From positions 3,884,887 to 3,948,886 of the forward strand of contig NW_019091358.1 in NCBI RefSeq assembly GCF_001949145.1: a DNA stretch of 64,000 nucleotides. Direction: 5' to 3'. Positions within the stretch are counted from its first letter, which is position 1, and every line of letters starts with the position of its first letter. This document shows positions 1-11,889 of the stretch, piece by piece. The notes beneath the pieces were generated by a model that did no database searches, was not told where the DNA came from, and saw nothing but the letters and a program-made list of their open reading frames with translations. A program made the position numbers and the translations under genes. The stretch comes from Acanthaster planci (Eukaryota; Echinodermata; Asteroidea; Valvatida; Acanthasteridae).

Positions 1-123
1 AAGCATTCCTAGTTGCGTTTCCTCAAGACCAATTTCTTTAAACCAGAGATGTAAACTTTGCAGATTGGCTAGGAATGAGAACAAATCTGTAGCAAATCAG
101 AGGGGATTCTGTTTCCTTTTCAG

Positions 124-182
124 GAGTTGAACATCGACGTATCAGAAGTAGAAAGCCTGCTGGTGCAATGCATATTAGACAA
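124..182 (+). CDS. COPS2: COPS2 (COP9 signalosome subunit 2), penultimate coding exon
   Basis: The exon follows a pyrimidine-rich acceptor (TTTCCTTTTCAG) and ends at the donor AA|GTAAGT. It reads in phase 0 as ELNIDVSEVESLLVQCILD plus two bases of a split Asn codon. This closely matches the PCI-domain C-terminal segment of CSN2 in animals, a winged-helix region that helps assemble the COP9 signalosome. That complex removes NEDD8 from cullin-RING ubiquitin ligases in nucleus and cytoplasm. The gene starts left of the window, and bases 1-123 are the end of the preceding intron. The intron to the next exon is 183-679. Identity rests on residue-level resemblance recalled from the family; the frame and splice sites are seen directly. 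Confidence 0.93.
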
Positions 183-679
183 GTAAGTCATTCTCAGACA
201 TTCTGTCCCTTTATGCACATTCAGTTGCAAGTTTTGGCCCCGCTGCCAATGATGCGTGCAATCATTTTGACATGTAGGCTTGCAAACCAGTGTGTGCCCT
301 CAATAAGTTATTAGACCAACATTAGGAGTGAGTAGGCCATGGTGACCTGCATGATGCTCACATGGAGAATGCAACATTATATCATTTGGTCCTCCAAATT
401 TCTCAATGGCCGAGTCTCCTCTAGAATGAAAATGCCAGGCCCTCTAAGTTAATATATTTCTATTGAAGAGTTTGATGAAGGCCCCATGAAGAACTGGACT
501 CCGTCTTCTTTGCCTTAGAGAAAAATCTAGAAACTGAGACATTAGGGATCCAACTACTCAGGTTTGTATAGTTCACGTCGATGCAGGTACAATGAGTGGA
601 CTTTACACTCCAGGACATGAGGACAATTTGTTTTTGTTTGGCTTTAGTGGTCAATTGTTTTATCCTTTAAACCATGTAG

Positions 680-824
680 TACAATACGCGGGCGGATAGA
701 CCAGGTCAACCAGTTGCTGGAGTTGGATCGACACTCTCAGGACACGGCTCGCTACCATGCCCTCGACAGGTGGACGGTCCAATTAGCATCACTACAGAAA
801 GCCGTAGGCAACAAGATGGCGTGA
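680..824 (+). CDS. COPS2: COPS2 (CSN2), terminal coding exon with stop codon
   Basis: The exon follows the acceptor CCATGTAG, completes the split Asn codon and reads 47 further residues to TGA at 822-824. It starts [19 protein letters not shown], and the end is KAVGNKMA. Human CSN2 has the same architecture here ([13 protein letters not shown], then a helical tail ending in NKLA). This is the C-terminal helix of the subunit, used in the helical bundle that holds the COP9 signalosome together. With the preceding exon it gives the last 67 residues of a protein of about 440. Substitutions near [14 protein letters not shown] fall where this tail is known to vary. No frameshift is present. Confidence 0.95.
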
Positions 825-3800
825 TAATTAACCCCTATCCTCCCCTCCTCCAAACATCGACCACCAACACTCCTACTAACAGAAATGTGTATAAAAAAAG
901 ATAAGAAGAAATTCATCTTCATTATGTGTTTGTTTCTTTTTTGTATTGAAATTTGAACTTTGTTTAACTTTTGCAGGGACATTGTGAATTGGATGTGTAT
1001 TCATTGTGGCTGATGTCCAATTTCAGTCGGGTTTTCACGGGGACTAACTTTTTTTATAGGGCAATTCTCTCCCAACTAAATGATTTCCCGATGTCACCGA
1101 ATATTACACATCTGTTCCACAAGCTTAGAGGAGTGTTTTTTTCAGGGCCAGTGTAAGATTTAGTAGTTCAAGAAAAAAGTTAGTGCCCAGTGTGTGTTTT
1201 ATATAGACATTGCACTGGGTACCAGTCACATTTACATTGGATAGTAGTAGGTCTTTCAGTCGGTAACCAGTGGTACATGCTCGGCTTTATGCATACATAC
1301 AGACATGGGCGATAAGCGATTCGGCTGCGTTCGACCTTTCTGCTTCTGACACAAAAGCGACCAGGAATACTATCACGAGACAAAGAAATTGTGGATTGTG
1401 AAGATTCTAGATGATTGCAACAAGTGTGGGCTACGTTCAAGGCAAACTGTAACATTTTGGATTTCTTTTACTGCAAACTGAAGGAGCAGTCGTGCAAAAA
1501 TCCTGCTGCTTTTTGTTGGAGTTTCATAAATCGGTAAACCCCTTATGGAAGTGACTGTCAGAGGTGCTTTTTGGAAGATAAAAGACAGTGATTTTGGTTT
1601 TTAAATTTTCATTGCATTTTTTTTACAGCCATTTGGAGACTGAATGAAGGGGACAAAAATTGAATTGAGCTTGAATTGTAGCATCTCCTCTTTTTTTAGT
1701 CATAAAATGGGAAAATACTTTCAAGCATAAACCAAAAATGGACATTAACAAATGTGTATTAGCCATGTGTAAATTTTTGGAGGAAAAAGTCATTTGTGTT
1801 GAGATTTATGTGGTTTACAAGGCTTTGATGATAAGTTTACCCTTTCAGACGTTTTCCCAAACGGAAGCACCCTCAGAATGGACGTTTTTGACAGTTTTGT
1901 TCTAAAAACTCATTTGGCTAACGGCTGAACTTGTAAACCACTGTTGTAACACACCACACTTCAACACTAACTCTCAAGGAGTGCAGTTGAAATGACGAAG
2001 AATCCTGATGAATTTGGTTCCTCCTTGATTTGTTTAATGGTGTCATTCAGCAACTGATGTTATTATATTGTCTCTTGACATGATCTCAGTCATCCACTTA
2101 GCAAAGTGATGAGGACAAATGACCCAGCCTGACCCAGGCAACCATGTTGTGCATGTGTACTCCGAGTTTCTTTTTCTTGGCTCATGTTCCTTGTGAGAGC
2201 ACCATCGTCAAAGTGGACCATCGAAACATCATCTTAGCCACAAATGGTATTTCTAGATGTCCAGTACATGTTCATATTAGCCGCATATCGGCAACATTTG
2301 CCCACATTTTGCTGCATTTGGCCAAAGGTAACGAGACTGTGACATAGTGGTCTTAAATGCTCACACTATTTATAAGATTGTTCCCAGTAGGTAAATGCCT
2401 GTGCTGTATGTAACGTTCAAGGACAGCGCCCTCTTGTGGCTTCATTTTTGTATGTGTATTAATAAGGAACTTGATATGGTGTCATTACACATTATGGTTG
2501 AGTTCAGGCAGCCTATTCTTGACACGGGCCTCGTGTTCTTGCACTCGAACAGCAGGAACACAACTGAAGGACACTGTTCTCGGAACAGGATTACACACCA
2601 CCTCCCTGTCAGGGTTTTACAGGAGCACACGGAAAAAACTTGTGAGATTTTGATTTTTGAACAGCTGCAAATAGTACGATGGTTTACAAAATTAACATTA
2701 ATAATTTTCCATGACATAGAATTAAGCCCAGTTTTAAACATTAACCCTCGAAGAACATACTTGCTAACATACCAGTGATAACTGGTTATACATTCCTGGC
2801 ATTCGAGGGTTGACACACAACAAATCGAGCTGTTCGTAAGTGACACGAGAACAAGCTGCCCAAACTCAGCCTATATGTAGGTGAATCTAAAGGCCATGCC
2901 TCCCCCATGAATGAAACATTTTTATAATTTTGAAATACAATGGGAGAAAGTTGATTCTAGGGGGACTTCAGTTTCCGTAAAGCACATCAAAGCCCCGAAA
3001 TTTAGCTTGACCCTTCAGAAAGGCCAAAAGAGGTTTCACAAAGAAAATTCCAAAGTTTTTTGGTCCTTGACAGTATATTCATAGGAACGACTGGAGAAAC
3101 TCAAGTGTAGCAGGATAGGCCTGTTGGATAGGAAAACATCCTGGAATACGGCAAATTGATTGCTTGAAAGGATGATCCATCTAGTACAGCCGGCCAATTT
3201 TGCAGCACTGAGCATGGATTTCTTGTCACTCGCGCAATATTCAAGTGAGCACCATAAGGCGTGCATGTTTTCAGGCCCTGATGTAATAAGTGCACAAAGT
3301 GACCTCTGCAACTTAAACGCATTTTATACTTCCTTTCATCCAATGAAATGGTGTGTTCATTTTTCATACGCGGAACCAATTATTTGCTAATGCTTTGGGC
3401 AGAAACATTTTGTTTGCATCACATTTTTGCCAGAAGCATTTGCCTTACTTTCATCCAGTGTACATATTTGTGTACATTTAGTATTTTTTTCCTTTAAGGA
3501 AATAACGTATACGGTGACTCATGAAATGCCTTTCCCAAACGTTTACCTTTCTCCGCTGCTGGCTTCCTTTGTGGCTCCAACATGCCTAAAATCAAAATCT
3601 GATTTTATAATGGTGTGTCACAAAGGTATTACTTTTAGAGAGATAAACCATTCAATTCAAAGTGAAAAGGGAACAAAATGGGTTTAACAGTTATGACCTT
3701 GGCATCCTTTTGTGAAATTTTACCTTTTAAGGCATGGACTTATCACTAATGAATTCTGTGTGGTGTAGACTTCAGAGTTTCGCAACACAGCAAATTTTTT

Positions 3801-4432
3801 CTTCAGGTAGTCACTTGGCTAATATGCTTTATTCTTAAAGAAAAAATTTTGCCAAATTTGATTTCTGCCTCAGGGCACCTATTACAAATTTCAAAGTACC
3901 ATTCTGGAAGCTGTGTATGCTTTAAGAAAAATTTTAACTAGCTGTTGCAAAAAATTGTAAGTGTTCACATGCATAACACATTGCCAAAAAACGAATCCCG
4001 ATGAACCAGCTGAAGGGCCAATTCATACTTGGTACAAAAGCGAAAACAAATGCAATTTTGTGGCATCATATTAAATGTTGGCACTTACCTACATGTATTT
4101 CAACTGCAAAGGATATTTCACTGCAAATGTTTTTGTCAACAAATTTGCTTCACCTTTGCCCCAAGTATGAAGTGGCCTAAAGTGGAACCCAATTCAAAGT
4201 GCAAGTCTTAAAAAGGGGCATTTTTCACCAGTACATGTGTGTGGGCAGACAAACTACCCAGAGAAGTTTCCTCACGGGGAAACTGACACAGAATAGAAGT
4301 ACAAGTACTTTTATTTCAAAGATGGATTTGGGCCGGGGAGATGTAAATCTATTTTGGATTTGCCCTGCCCGACGTGTGTTTAACACTGTATACTCAGTGT
4401 GCCCACAAAAGTTTGTGAAAAACCCACAAGCA

Positions 4433-4505
4433 TACTCAGGTGGGACTCGAACCCACGACCCCCTGCTTACTAGTGCAGACGTCTTAACCACTCGACCACC
4501 GAGCT
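4433..4505 (-). repeat. tRNA-like cloverleaf, probably the head of a tRNA-derived SINE
   Basis: Read on the minus strand this 73-nt stretch has a perfect RNA polymerase III A box (TGGTCGAGTGG) and B box (GGTTCGAGTCC). It folds as a cloverleaf: acceptor arm with 6 of 7 pairs (first pair A-A), 3-bp D stem, 5-bp anticodon stem TCTGC/GCAGG, and T stem GTGGG/CCCAC. The anticodon loop has 8 nt instead of 7, which argues against a working tRNA. The unrelated sequence downstream is consistent with a SINE body. A second copy would settle it; none is obvious in this window. Confidence 0.6.
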
Positions 4506-4753
4506 TGCCGGTGTCGGCTGGTTCGAATCAAATGTTAAATGTTAAATTAAAGTACATGTACCCTTCACTCCCTGTTCAGTGTGCAGGCAGCACTCAGGAC
4601 AAACAGGGTGCTCTGATAAAGTATCAATTTCTGTGTGTGAACATGTGTTATTTTCCTCACATACACAGCCATCTAAAAGTTGCTTGTTTGCCGTAGAGAA
4701 GATATACATTTTGTTTATGCCCCCCACAAAACAGAATGAAGAGAGCATCCAGG

Positions 4754-4759
4754 AATAAA
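4754..4759 (+). terminator. Candidate poly(A) signal for COPS2
   Basis: This is the first canonical AATAAA I find on the + strand after the COPS2 stop codon. Using it would give a 3' UTR of about 3.95 kb. ATTAAA variants lie nearer (around 4070 and 4544), so an earlier end is possible. Confidence 0.25.
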
Positions 4760-7700
4760 ACACAAGTCGGTTAATGTTTACTTAAAGAGGCTCTTGTTTT
4801 CTCTTGGTACATGAAGAGAGTAATATCCATTAGATGATCTCCAACGCTTTGGATGTCAACATCCGTTTAGGTATGCAATGTGTAGGTGTATGTGTCCCCA
4901 GCTCTTCTCATTTTTGTCACTTGTCCCTTTACATTCTTTGGTTCTAATCTTCAAATGACCCTATCTGTTGGACTGTCGAGTCCAAAATCTGTACCAGCCA
5001 CTCACATTTCCGTGCACAACATGTATGTACAATGTCTGTAAGTAGCTGCTGGTTTTAGAATAGCTGAACAAAATACATGCACCCTCACCCCAAAAAAATC
5101 TCTTGAAACATTCTTTCACGAGATCAAGCAATGCAGTAACTTCATCTCAAATGAACCGAAGTGATTTTCAAAACATCACAGGTTACATGTTTATTTAGTA
5201 CTCTTATTCCTTAGCCTCCATTGTTTACATTCATTTACATTTGTAATTACTCTAGCAACTTTGTATCGCAGACTGTGACACATAGCAAGCAAATGTCACG
5301 TTTTTGAAGAACTTAACTCCTACTGACAACTGATGGAAAACATGCATTTCTTACACCAACAAACTTGGCTTGATCTCTATCAAACATCTGCCCTCATTTC
5401 TTCAATCTTGCGACGGGTGTAACGAATGAAATTCACTCCACAGATTATAAATTGCACAATTAGCAAGCAATGAGGGCGTAACGCAGCACCATCTTGTTAA
5501 TTATCGCTCGGGATTTTTCAAGAAGCCCCCTCTGTTGAGGTATGACTAACCACAGGACTGATCACTGTAGAGAATTTGCAGTTATTTGACAGTCTCAGTG
5601 GACAACATTCAGTTGACTTCAAATTCACAAAAGACATAATGATGAAGCATAAAACTGCCACATCAGCCTGAAAATGCTGTTGGCTGTATGGTTGGTTTAT
5701 AGGAACACGTATAAAAAAGAATTCATTTCTTGACAAGATTTTTTGTCAAGAACCCTTTCTTTATCCCCGAATCCTAACTGCAGTGCCAAATCCAGGGTCT
5801 TTACATTATGCAGTAGTAAAAAACCAGTGCATTTCCTTTTATCTGATGGAAACAGTCCAATCATGTGTCTTCCATGGATCTAGAAAACAGAAGAGTAAAT
5901 AATGTTTGAAGGAACTAGATATCAACTTTCAAGCATTTGAACTGTTTGAAATGTGCTAATACATTTACCCGAAACCAGAAGAACTCTTTTGGCAGTTGCT
6001 CATTTCTTGTTACAAAAATTAAAATGAAAGACAGAACTTCTACAGCCCAGGAAATATTCTCTGAAAAGCATAATTGCAATTACTAGTACTTAAAAATTGT
6101 CTACATAGCCACTATTTACATAGTTTACATAATAATCAGGAATGAACTGGTGTGTCCTTGTTAATTTCTTTGACCTCTACTTTGAAAATAATAAAAAGAT
6201 TCTCAGTTAAACACAAAGAGTTTGTGACAGGTTTCTGGAGTCACGAATTAACAAGCCTGTTTGTTCCTGATGATCTGCTAAGGTGGTTGATAAATTTACT
6301 TACTGTTTACAATACAAAAATTTACAATGAGCATTTCAAAATAACTTGGAATTACGTTACAACAAAATCGTACGTTAAATTACATAAGAATTGCACAGTG
6401 ATTCATGAAAGCGGGAGATACTTCTTGGGATGTCTCTAAACACTACCTCACATTACTTTAATGGTGAGATGTTCTCTTAGAGCAGAATAAAACACACATG
6501 AAAAGATTTATTGCTTATCAGCCAAGGCTTTGACGTGAATTACAAAGGCTTACCTTGAGCCAGTAATCAATTTCAATCTTACACCTTCTAATCAGAGTTA
6601 AAGAATGAGTTAAGATCGTAGTTGAGACCTATGGGAGTTTTTTGATGCCGCTAAGCATCAGTGATCAGCAAAATTGTTCATAAATAGCAGGTTAAACTTA
6701 TTTTTTTTCAGCAACAGCAACCAATTAAATATGTACACAAAAAGAAATACAATTATTTACTGCAAGAATCCGGAGGATTTAAAGAGACAACGGGTAAGAT
6801 TTGAAGCTTTGGTGATAGCTTAACTATTTTGAGGCTTGCAAATGCGCAATGTTAGGAACTTTCTCTTTTGGAAGAAGTGTGATTCTGAAGAGGAACTAAT
6901 GAGTAGGAACTGAATGTCTCAACCAGGATGCTCTGGTCGGCCTAGGACCACGCTTTGTCCTAAAGAGATCGTTCCTTACATGGTGCATCTGCAAGCCACA
7001 CGAAGAGATGATATCACTGCAGCTGAAGCGTACGCTGGACTAAACAAAAATTTGTATCACAATACGTGACTGTGAATAACACTTCAACAAAGGTCAGAAA
7101 ATCCCAGTGAATGAGGTCTGAATCAGTGGGTAACACTTCATTTTTACATGCACTTCCAAAACGACTGTGCAGCAGTTTAACTAACAGTAGCTGTAAGAAA
7201 CTAGAAAGAATATACCCAAAGCGTACCGGCAGTATACCGACTATTTATGAATGACGGTGTGACCGCAGTGAAGTGATACATACGGTGTCATGAAAAAGGT
7301 GATGCATCTACATGTACACGTTATTTCAACACATCCCCCAGGTGCACTGACTGTAAATGCTGTCTGCTGCCCTCGCCTGAGTATCTCAAAGATTTGCTGA
7401 GTAGTGGTCCAACAGTATTTCTAATAATAAAGAGTAACGCCCCACAATATTGACAGCTGTACAGCGTAACTGTGCGTTCTAGTCGCGTGTTATTAAACTG
7501 GGAGACCCTGAGCCACTCAAAGAATACATGTAACAATTTCACTTAAAAACTTGCCTTGCTTCAATAGGTCTTGTGATTTCTATATCGTACATAAAAATCC
7601 AAATAAATGTATCACACTTAGGCAAGCGCAAGGCAGGTGGTTGCTGCTGTAGAAAAAAAAAATCCCATTCCCGGTCCCTCCCCCCCCAATTATTAAGTAA

Positions 7701-8156
7701 ACATTTTATTGGCAGAAATAACATTCATTTAGGTCATCCCTTACAGTCTCTGGCCATTTTTATCCCATTTAAATTCCCTAATGATATTACATGAAGTTGT
7801 TCAGCAGTCAAAACAAATTTGTACAAATAATAGGTCAAAATAAAATCTCTACTTATGTGAGCGTTGACGAGGCCAGTATTATTCAAAATAAATGTAACTG
7901 TTGAGAATTAATGAACAATTTCAACTTGTCAATGTCAACAATGCCAATTTGTCAGAATGTCAGAATGTGGAATGCTTTTTTATCAATGACAGTTAAGAAG
8001 ATGTCAGCTGTGGGACTTTGAAAGCCTCAGACTTAAAACAGATCCATTTTTTGTGCCTTAAGCAACTGCAGGTGAATTTTTCATTACGGTTCCATTACCT
8101 CTACAATAAAAGCTAAGATATTGTGCATGCACCAATTACCAACTGCAACATTAGTG

Positions 8157-8162
8157 TTTATT
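8157..8162 (-). terminator. Candidate poly(A) signal for FAM219
   Basis: Reading down the minus strand from the FAM219 stop codon, this is the first canonical AATAAA (TTTATT on the + strand). It would imply a 3' UTR of about 3.6 kb. Further AATAAA hexamers follow at 7705-7710 and 6507-6512, so the true end is uncertain. Confidence 0.25.
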
Positions 8163-10751
8163 TACAATACTTATTGCCAACATCTGTTATCATACAGGCA
8201 TATTTTATGTGTTAGAATGGTTTAGATTCAGTCATTGGAGTTGACACGTTATATTAAAGGGTGAGATGGAATAATTGAACTTCTATGGGTTTGCCCTACA
8301 ACCATACAAGTACATGTAGATCTTTTGAATTTCAGGAAGAAGTCGCACCTTAGAAATTCATTCGAAGATTATCTATTGAATCTGATCCTTGCAGACTGTA
8401 CATACGAAAGGGAACCCAAGTAATGGCTACACTCCAAACTACCTGGGGTATAGGATTCCATTTTGCCATGGTGCTGCAGTTGGGCTGGCCTAAACTAGAG
8501 TGGGCCAGTCCTGGCATTGACAGAATTTATCCAAATATGACAATACACCGTTTCATTCATGACAATAACTGGATTTCACTGGCATGTCCGGTATATGGTG
8601 CAATGAATGAATGTCATGCTATGACACTATGCCGCCCCAACCAAAGTGTTATACTGTAGACCTCTCTCAAAGGATGTCACTTCCTACAAACTGCCACGTG
8701 CATCGCCATTTTCATCTTTAAATATTTGTGACGCACATTGGCTGTGCCGCATCCGAAGATACTGGTATGTAGATCATTGCGCACGAGTATAGAACATTCG
8801 CGCATTATGCGCGCGCACACATGTTGACGTCTTTGTAGTATGTACATGTAGTTGTAATTTTCCTTACAAATGGCATCCAATGAGAGAGATCTAGTTGGGA
8901 CCACTGCTACAGTTTTGGCACAACACGGACAGAGGCAGAGTGCTAGCTCATTTGCACAAGTTAAATGTCTTGTGGCTGGTACTCTGAACAACAGCTGCCA
9001 CAAAGCTTTTGCCAGTACTCGATATCCCCGTGAATGATAATGGCCAACTTGTGCTCACTGTCAGATTGGTTTCCATAAATTCAGATGATCTTTCAGCATG
9101 CTTCAGGTTGCGTTTCATTCATGAAATTTTGCCACCAGACACGCTAAGGTTGCAAATGCTGGCCCTATTTCCATAGCGGGAACGCAGCCCTGTTCCACCA
9201 TTCTCTCTCCAGGGGTTAAAACAAGCTGGAATTTATGATGTGCTACATGTACTCATATTGGGCACAAGCGCGCCATCAAGGAGTACCCAAGGATAAATCA
9301 CAATGTACATGATAATTCAGTTCACAGCTCTGGGGGAGATGCTATCTTGCATGTCCATGAAACATCTCCACAAGGAATTACAACTTCTGAGATTGTCATT
9401 GTCTACAAGTTGCATGAATAAAAACAAAATCTGATCTTGCATTTGGAAATAAATGAATGTTTGCACTGGTAATGCACAAATGATGCAAAACCCAAAACAG
9501 AAAAAAAAAATCAACTAGGAATGTTCTTAACACGTTTACAATACAAGTTACCAGTTTAAATTGTTTTCCCAGTATCATTACACTGCTTAAACTTAAAGGA
9601 AAACAGTCTGAACTCTTACTGCCTTTATCTTATTCTTGGCCACTGTTCTGCTAAATCGTGCAGCATGGTTCATGTCCCGTCTAAAACACCCCCCATTCTA
9701 ACAAAATTGAACCAAATCTGATCCCCATAAAACAATAAGAATCCAGCATCATTAGGGAATCAGTCCTTCACATGCAATGACATATACCTTCAATCTAACA
9801 GCTGTCCATATTTGACTCTGATGTTAATCTTCCGTGGTCTTTCACGGTTGTCTAGAATAAGCACATTTCGATCAAATTCAGGGGGGGGGGAGATCACACT
9901 ACAAGATCAAGTTAGCCTGAGCAGGGCCTGGATCCTGCAGAATAAATGGGCCAATATTTGCAGGCAGAACTGGGGGGGGGCCATGCTCCAGACAGGAGGA
10001 CACAGAATAAGTACTCTCATTATATCAAATAATAACGGTACATGGCTTTCTTTTTCTCCAAATCATTTGGGGTGGGGGGTGGGGGAGTAAAAAGGGACAC
10101 CAAGGATAAGGTCTTAATGGAGAGCATACCCATTCATACCCCCTTCAGTGAGTTATTCCTGTAAATGTATATTTTTCACCAGCCTAATGCTGAAAAATGA
10201 AATCTACCACCCACGGCCAACTGTGCACGATAAGAAACAAGAGGGAAAAATTCCCAATGAATATTGAAGTAAATGTGCCTCATTGTCAAAATCAAGCACG
10301 AATTACCTGGTCAATTTAAGTGCTGTACTACGCTCATGCAGGACAAATATGTACTTTTCGTGGGGGTATAAATTTTAAAGTAAGGGTAGAGTGACAGACA
10401 AAGAAGCACATACGTTGTAAATTTATGAAGGAACACTTGCCGTGCGTGGCAAATTCAGTGACTTGAGCAGAACACCATTTCAAATTAGGTTTACAGTGTA
10501 CATGTATATATTTATGGAGAAAAGGACAAATAAGTTTTGATATACCCAACTTTTGTAATGACAGAAGGAAGGTGGTTATTGGCCAAGCAAGGGCAGATTG
10601 CTCGTATGAGCACACTGCTTGACTGAAACAAATAGTGAAGAGTGCGGAGTACCGACTGTATGAGCACACACCTATGGCCCCTTTGTGTGACAAGGAATGT
10701 ACAAACGTAGCATTTTCTCATTTCAGTGAATACATGGGTAGGCATTCACCG

Positions 10752-10835
10752 CATTCAGGGGACAAGTTCTTTTGTTAGGGAAATTTGAACCTGAGTTGTG
10801 GGGACATTCCTGAGTCCCCACAATGTTTTCGGTCC
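10752..10835 (-). repeat. GTCCCCACA-type dispersed repeat, copy 1
   Basis: On the minus strand this copy aligns over about 80 bp with 23817-23890 on the + strand. Shared blocks include CATTGTGGGGAC, AATGTCCCCACAACTCAG, TAACAAAAG/AAACAAAAG and CTTGTCCCCT/CTGTCCCCT. The unit contains opposed TGTGGGGAC and GTCCCCACA motifs that can pair as a short hairpin. Confidence 0.65.
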
Positions 10836-11736
10836 CACAAAATAGGTGAAATATCAAGTGTATGTCCCCACCACTACAGTGCGGGAGTGAATGTGTGTTA
10901 AAAAAAAATTGACTGTTCAATCCAACTCCCAATCATTTGTATAAATATTTCACTAGGCTGTGTTCTCACATCCTCTGTTAAACTATCACTAAACCCATTG
11001 CAGGTTCAGCATCAACTAATTCAAGTAAATGGAAATTTCTTTAGCAGTACTGTAAGCATTATTGATTTACTTACCGCAGGCCTCTGACACAAAAGATGGA
11101 GATCTAAATTTCATTAAACCACGGGCAAATTATTGTGGAGTATAACTGCAATGCCAACAAACTTTTCAAAGACTCTTTTGAGAGCGTTATTACAGAAAGA
11201 GAAAAGGAAGAGAGAAAAAACTCTAAAAGGTTTTAGAAACTGAAGTACCCTAATTTCTCTACCGATTTCACTCAACTAAACCTTTTTGAGAGAGGAACGT
11301 TTTGGATCTGTTCAAGTTAAACACCGCAGTAAGATGTTTCTAGTAGCCTAAAGACTTCAAGTCAGATCAATAAGAGGTGGGTTCCATTGCGGAATGAAGA
11401 ATGAAGATTGACCACTATGGTTTCGGGGAATTGAGAAAACCCAGGATTGGCATGTTCATGCATATTCTTCTAGGGAGGGACCTCGGCGAGATCAAAGGAT
11501 TGACAAGTGATGGAAACACGGCGCACTTTTCACAGGCGAATATTTGGTTGGCAAAAAGGGAAATTTATACTTCAACATGTATCTTGAGACAAGAGAACTC
11601 GGCAGTCGGAACTCAATAAATACAAGCTTCTCTACGACGTACTGTTCACAGTTACAGTTACCATCTTATAAAATTTCTTCAATATACACAAATGATCCAG
11701 TCATCTGAACGATTTAACCTGGGAAGTTCCCCACTG

Positions 11737-11889
11737 TCACTGGATGGAGCAGGTGACCTGGGTGGTTTGGCAGCAGATGCAGCGTTCGTTCATCGGTCGT
11801 GGCGGGATCAGATCCAGCTCCTCATCGTCGGGGATTTCGTCCAGTCGGAACCCGTCTTTCAAAAGCTGCTGTCGGAGATTCTCAGTCGT
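11737..11889 (-). CDS. FAM219A: FAM219 coding exon 5 (terminal)
   Basis: The exon begins after the acceptor TTTTTGCAACAACAG and encodes residues 146-195, TTENLRQQLLKDG onward, with TGA at 11737-11739 (read on the minus strand). It holds the family hallmark LLKDGFRLDEIPDDEELDL, then IPPRPMNERCICCQ, and ends CSIQ. The cysteine cluster and terminal CxxQ resemble lipid-modification sites, though the family literature I know does not assign one. The frame is clean. It is the best-conserved exon of the gene. Confidence 0.95.
   Translation of the reverse strand, partial: TTENLRQQLLKDGFRLDEIPDDEELDLIPPRPMNERCICCQTTQVTCSIQ

Larger units (their letters stand above)
825..11736. other. Convergent 3' region between COPS2 and FAM219
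   Basis: About 10.9 kb separates the COPS2 stop (+) from the FAM219 stop (-). It must contain both 3' UTRs, but neither transcript end can be fixed from sequence. I scanned all frames and found no exon with both a convincing frame and known homology; open frames here are short and low in complexity. The interval holds a tRNA-derived element (4433-4505), a GTCCCCACA repeat copy (about 10752-10835), scattered TACATGTA strings and poly-G tracts near 7680, 9885, 9972 and 10070. Confidence 0.7.

Noticed and set aside
2395-2846. Overlapping open frames of 127 and 134 residues on both strands after COPS2
   Set aside because: They are two mutually shadowing frames with no domain or homologue I recognise. 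They are probably chance openings in the COPS2 3' region.
4433-4505. Functional tRNA gene
   Set aside because: The 8-nt anticodon loop and the failed first acceptor pair argue against function despite good A and B boxes.
4199-4696. 165-residue open frame containing a SGGTRTHDP-type string
   Set aside because: The string comes from translating the complement of the tRNA-like B box. It is a common artefact of tRNA-derived repeats, not a gene.
6152-6439. 95-residue open frame in the convergent region
   Set aside because: It is AT-rich, has no recognisable domain, and no promoter or splice context supports it.
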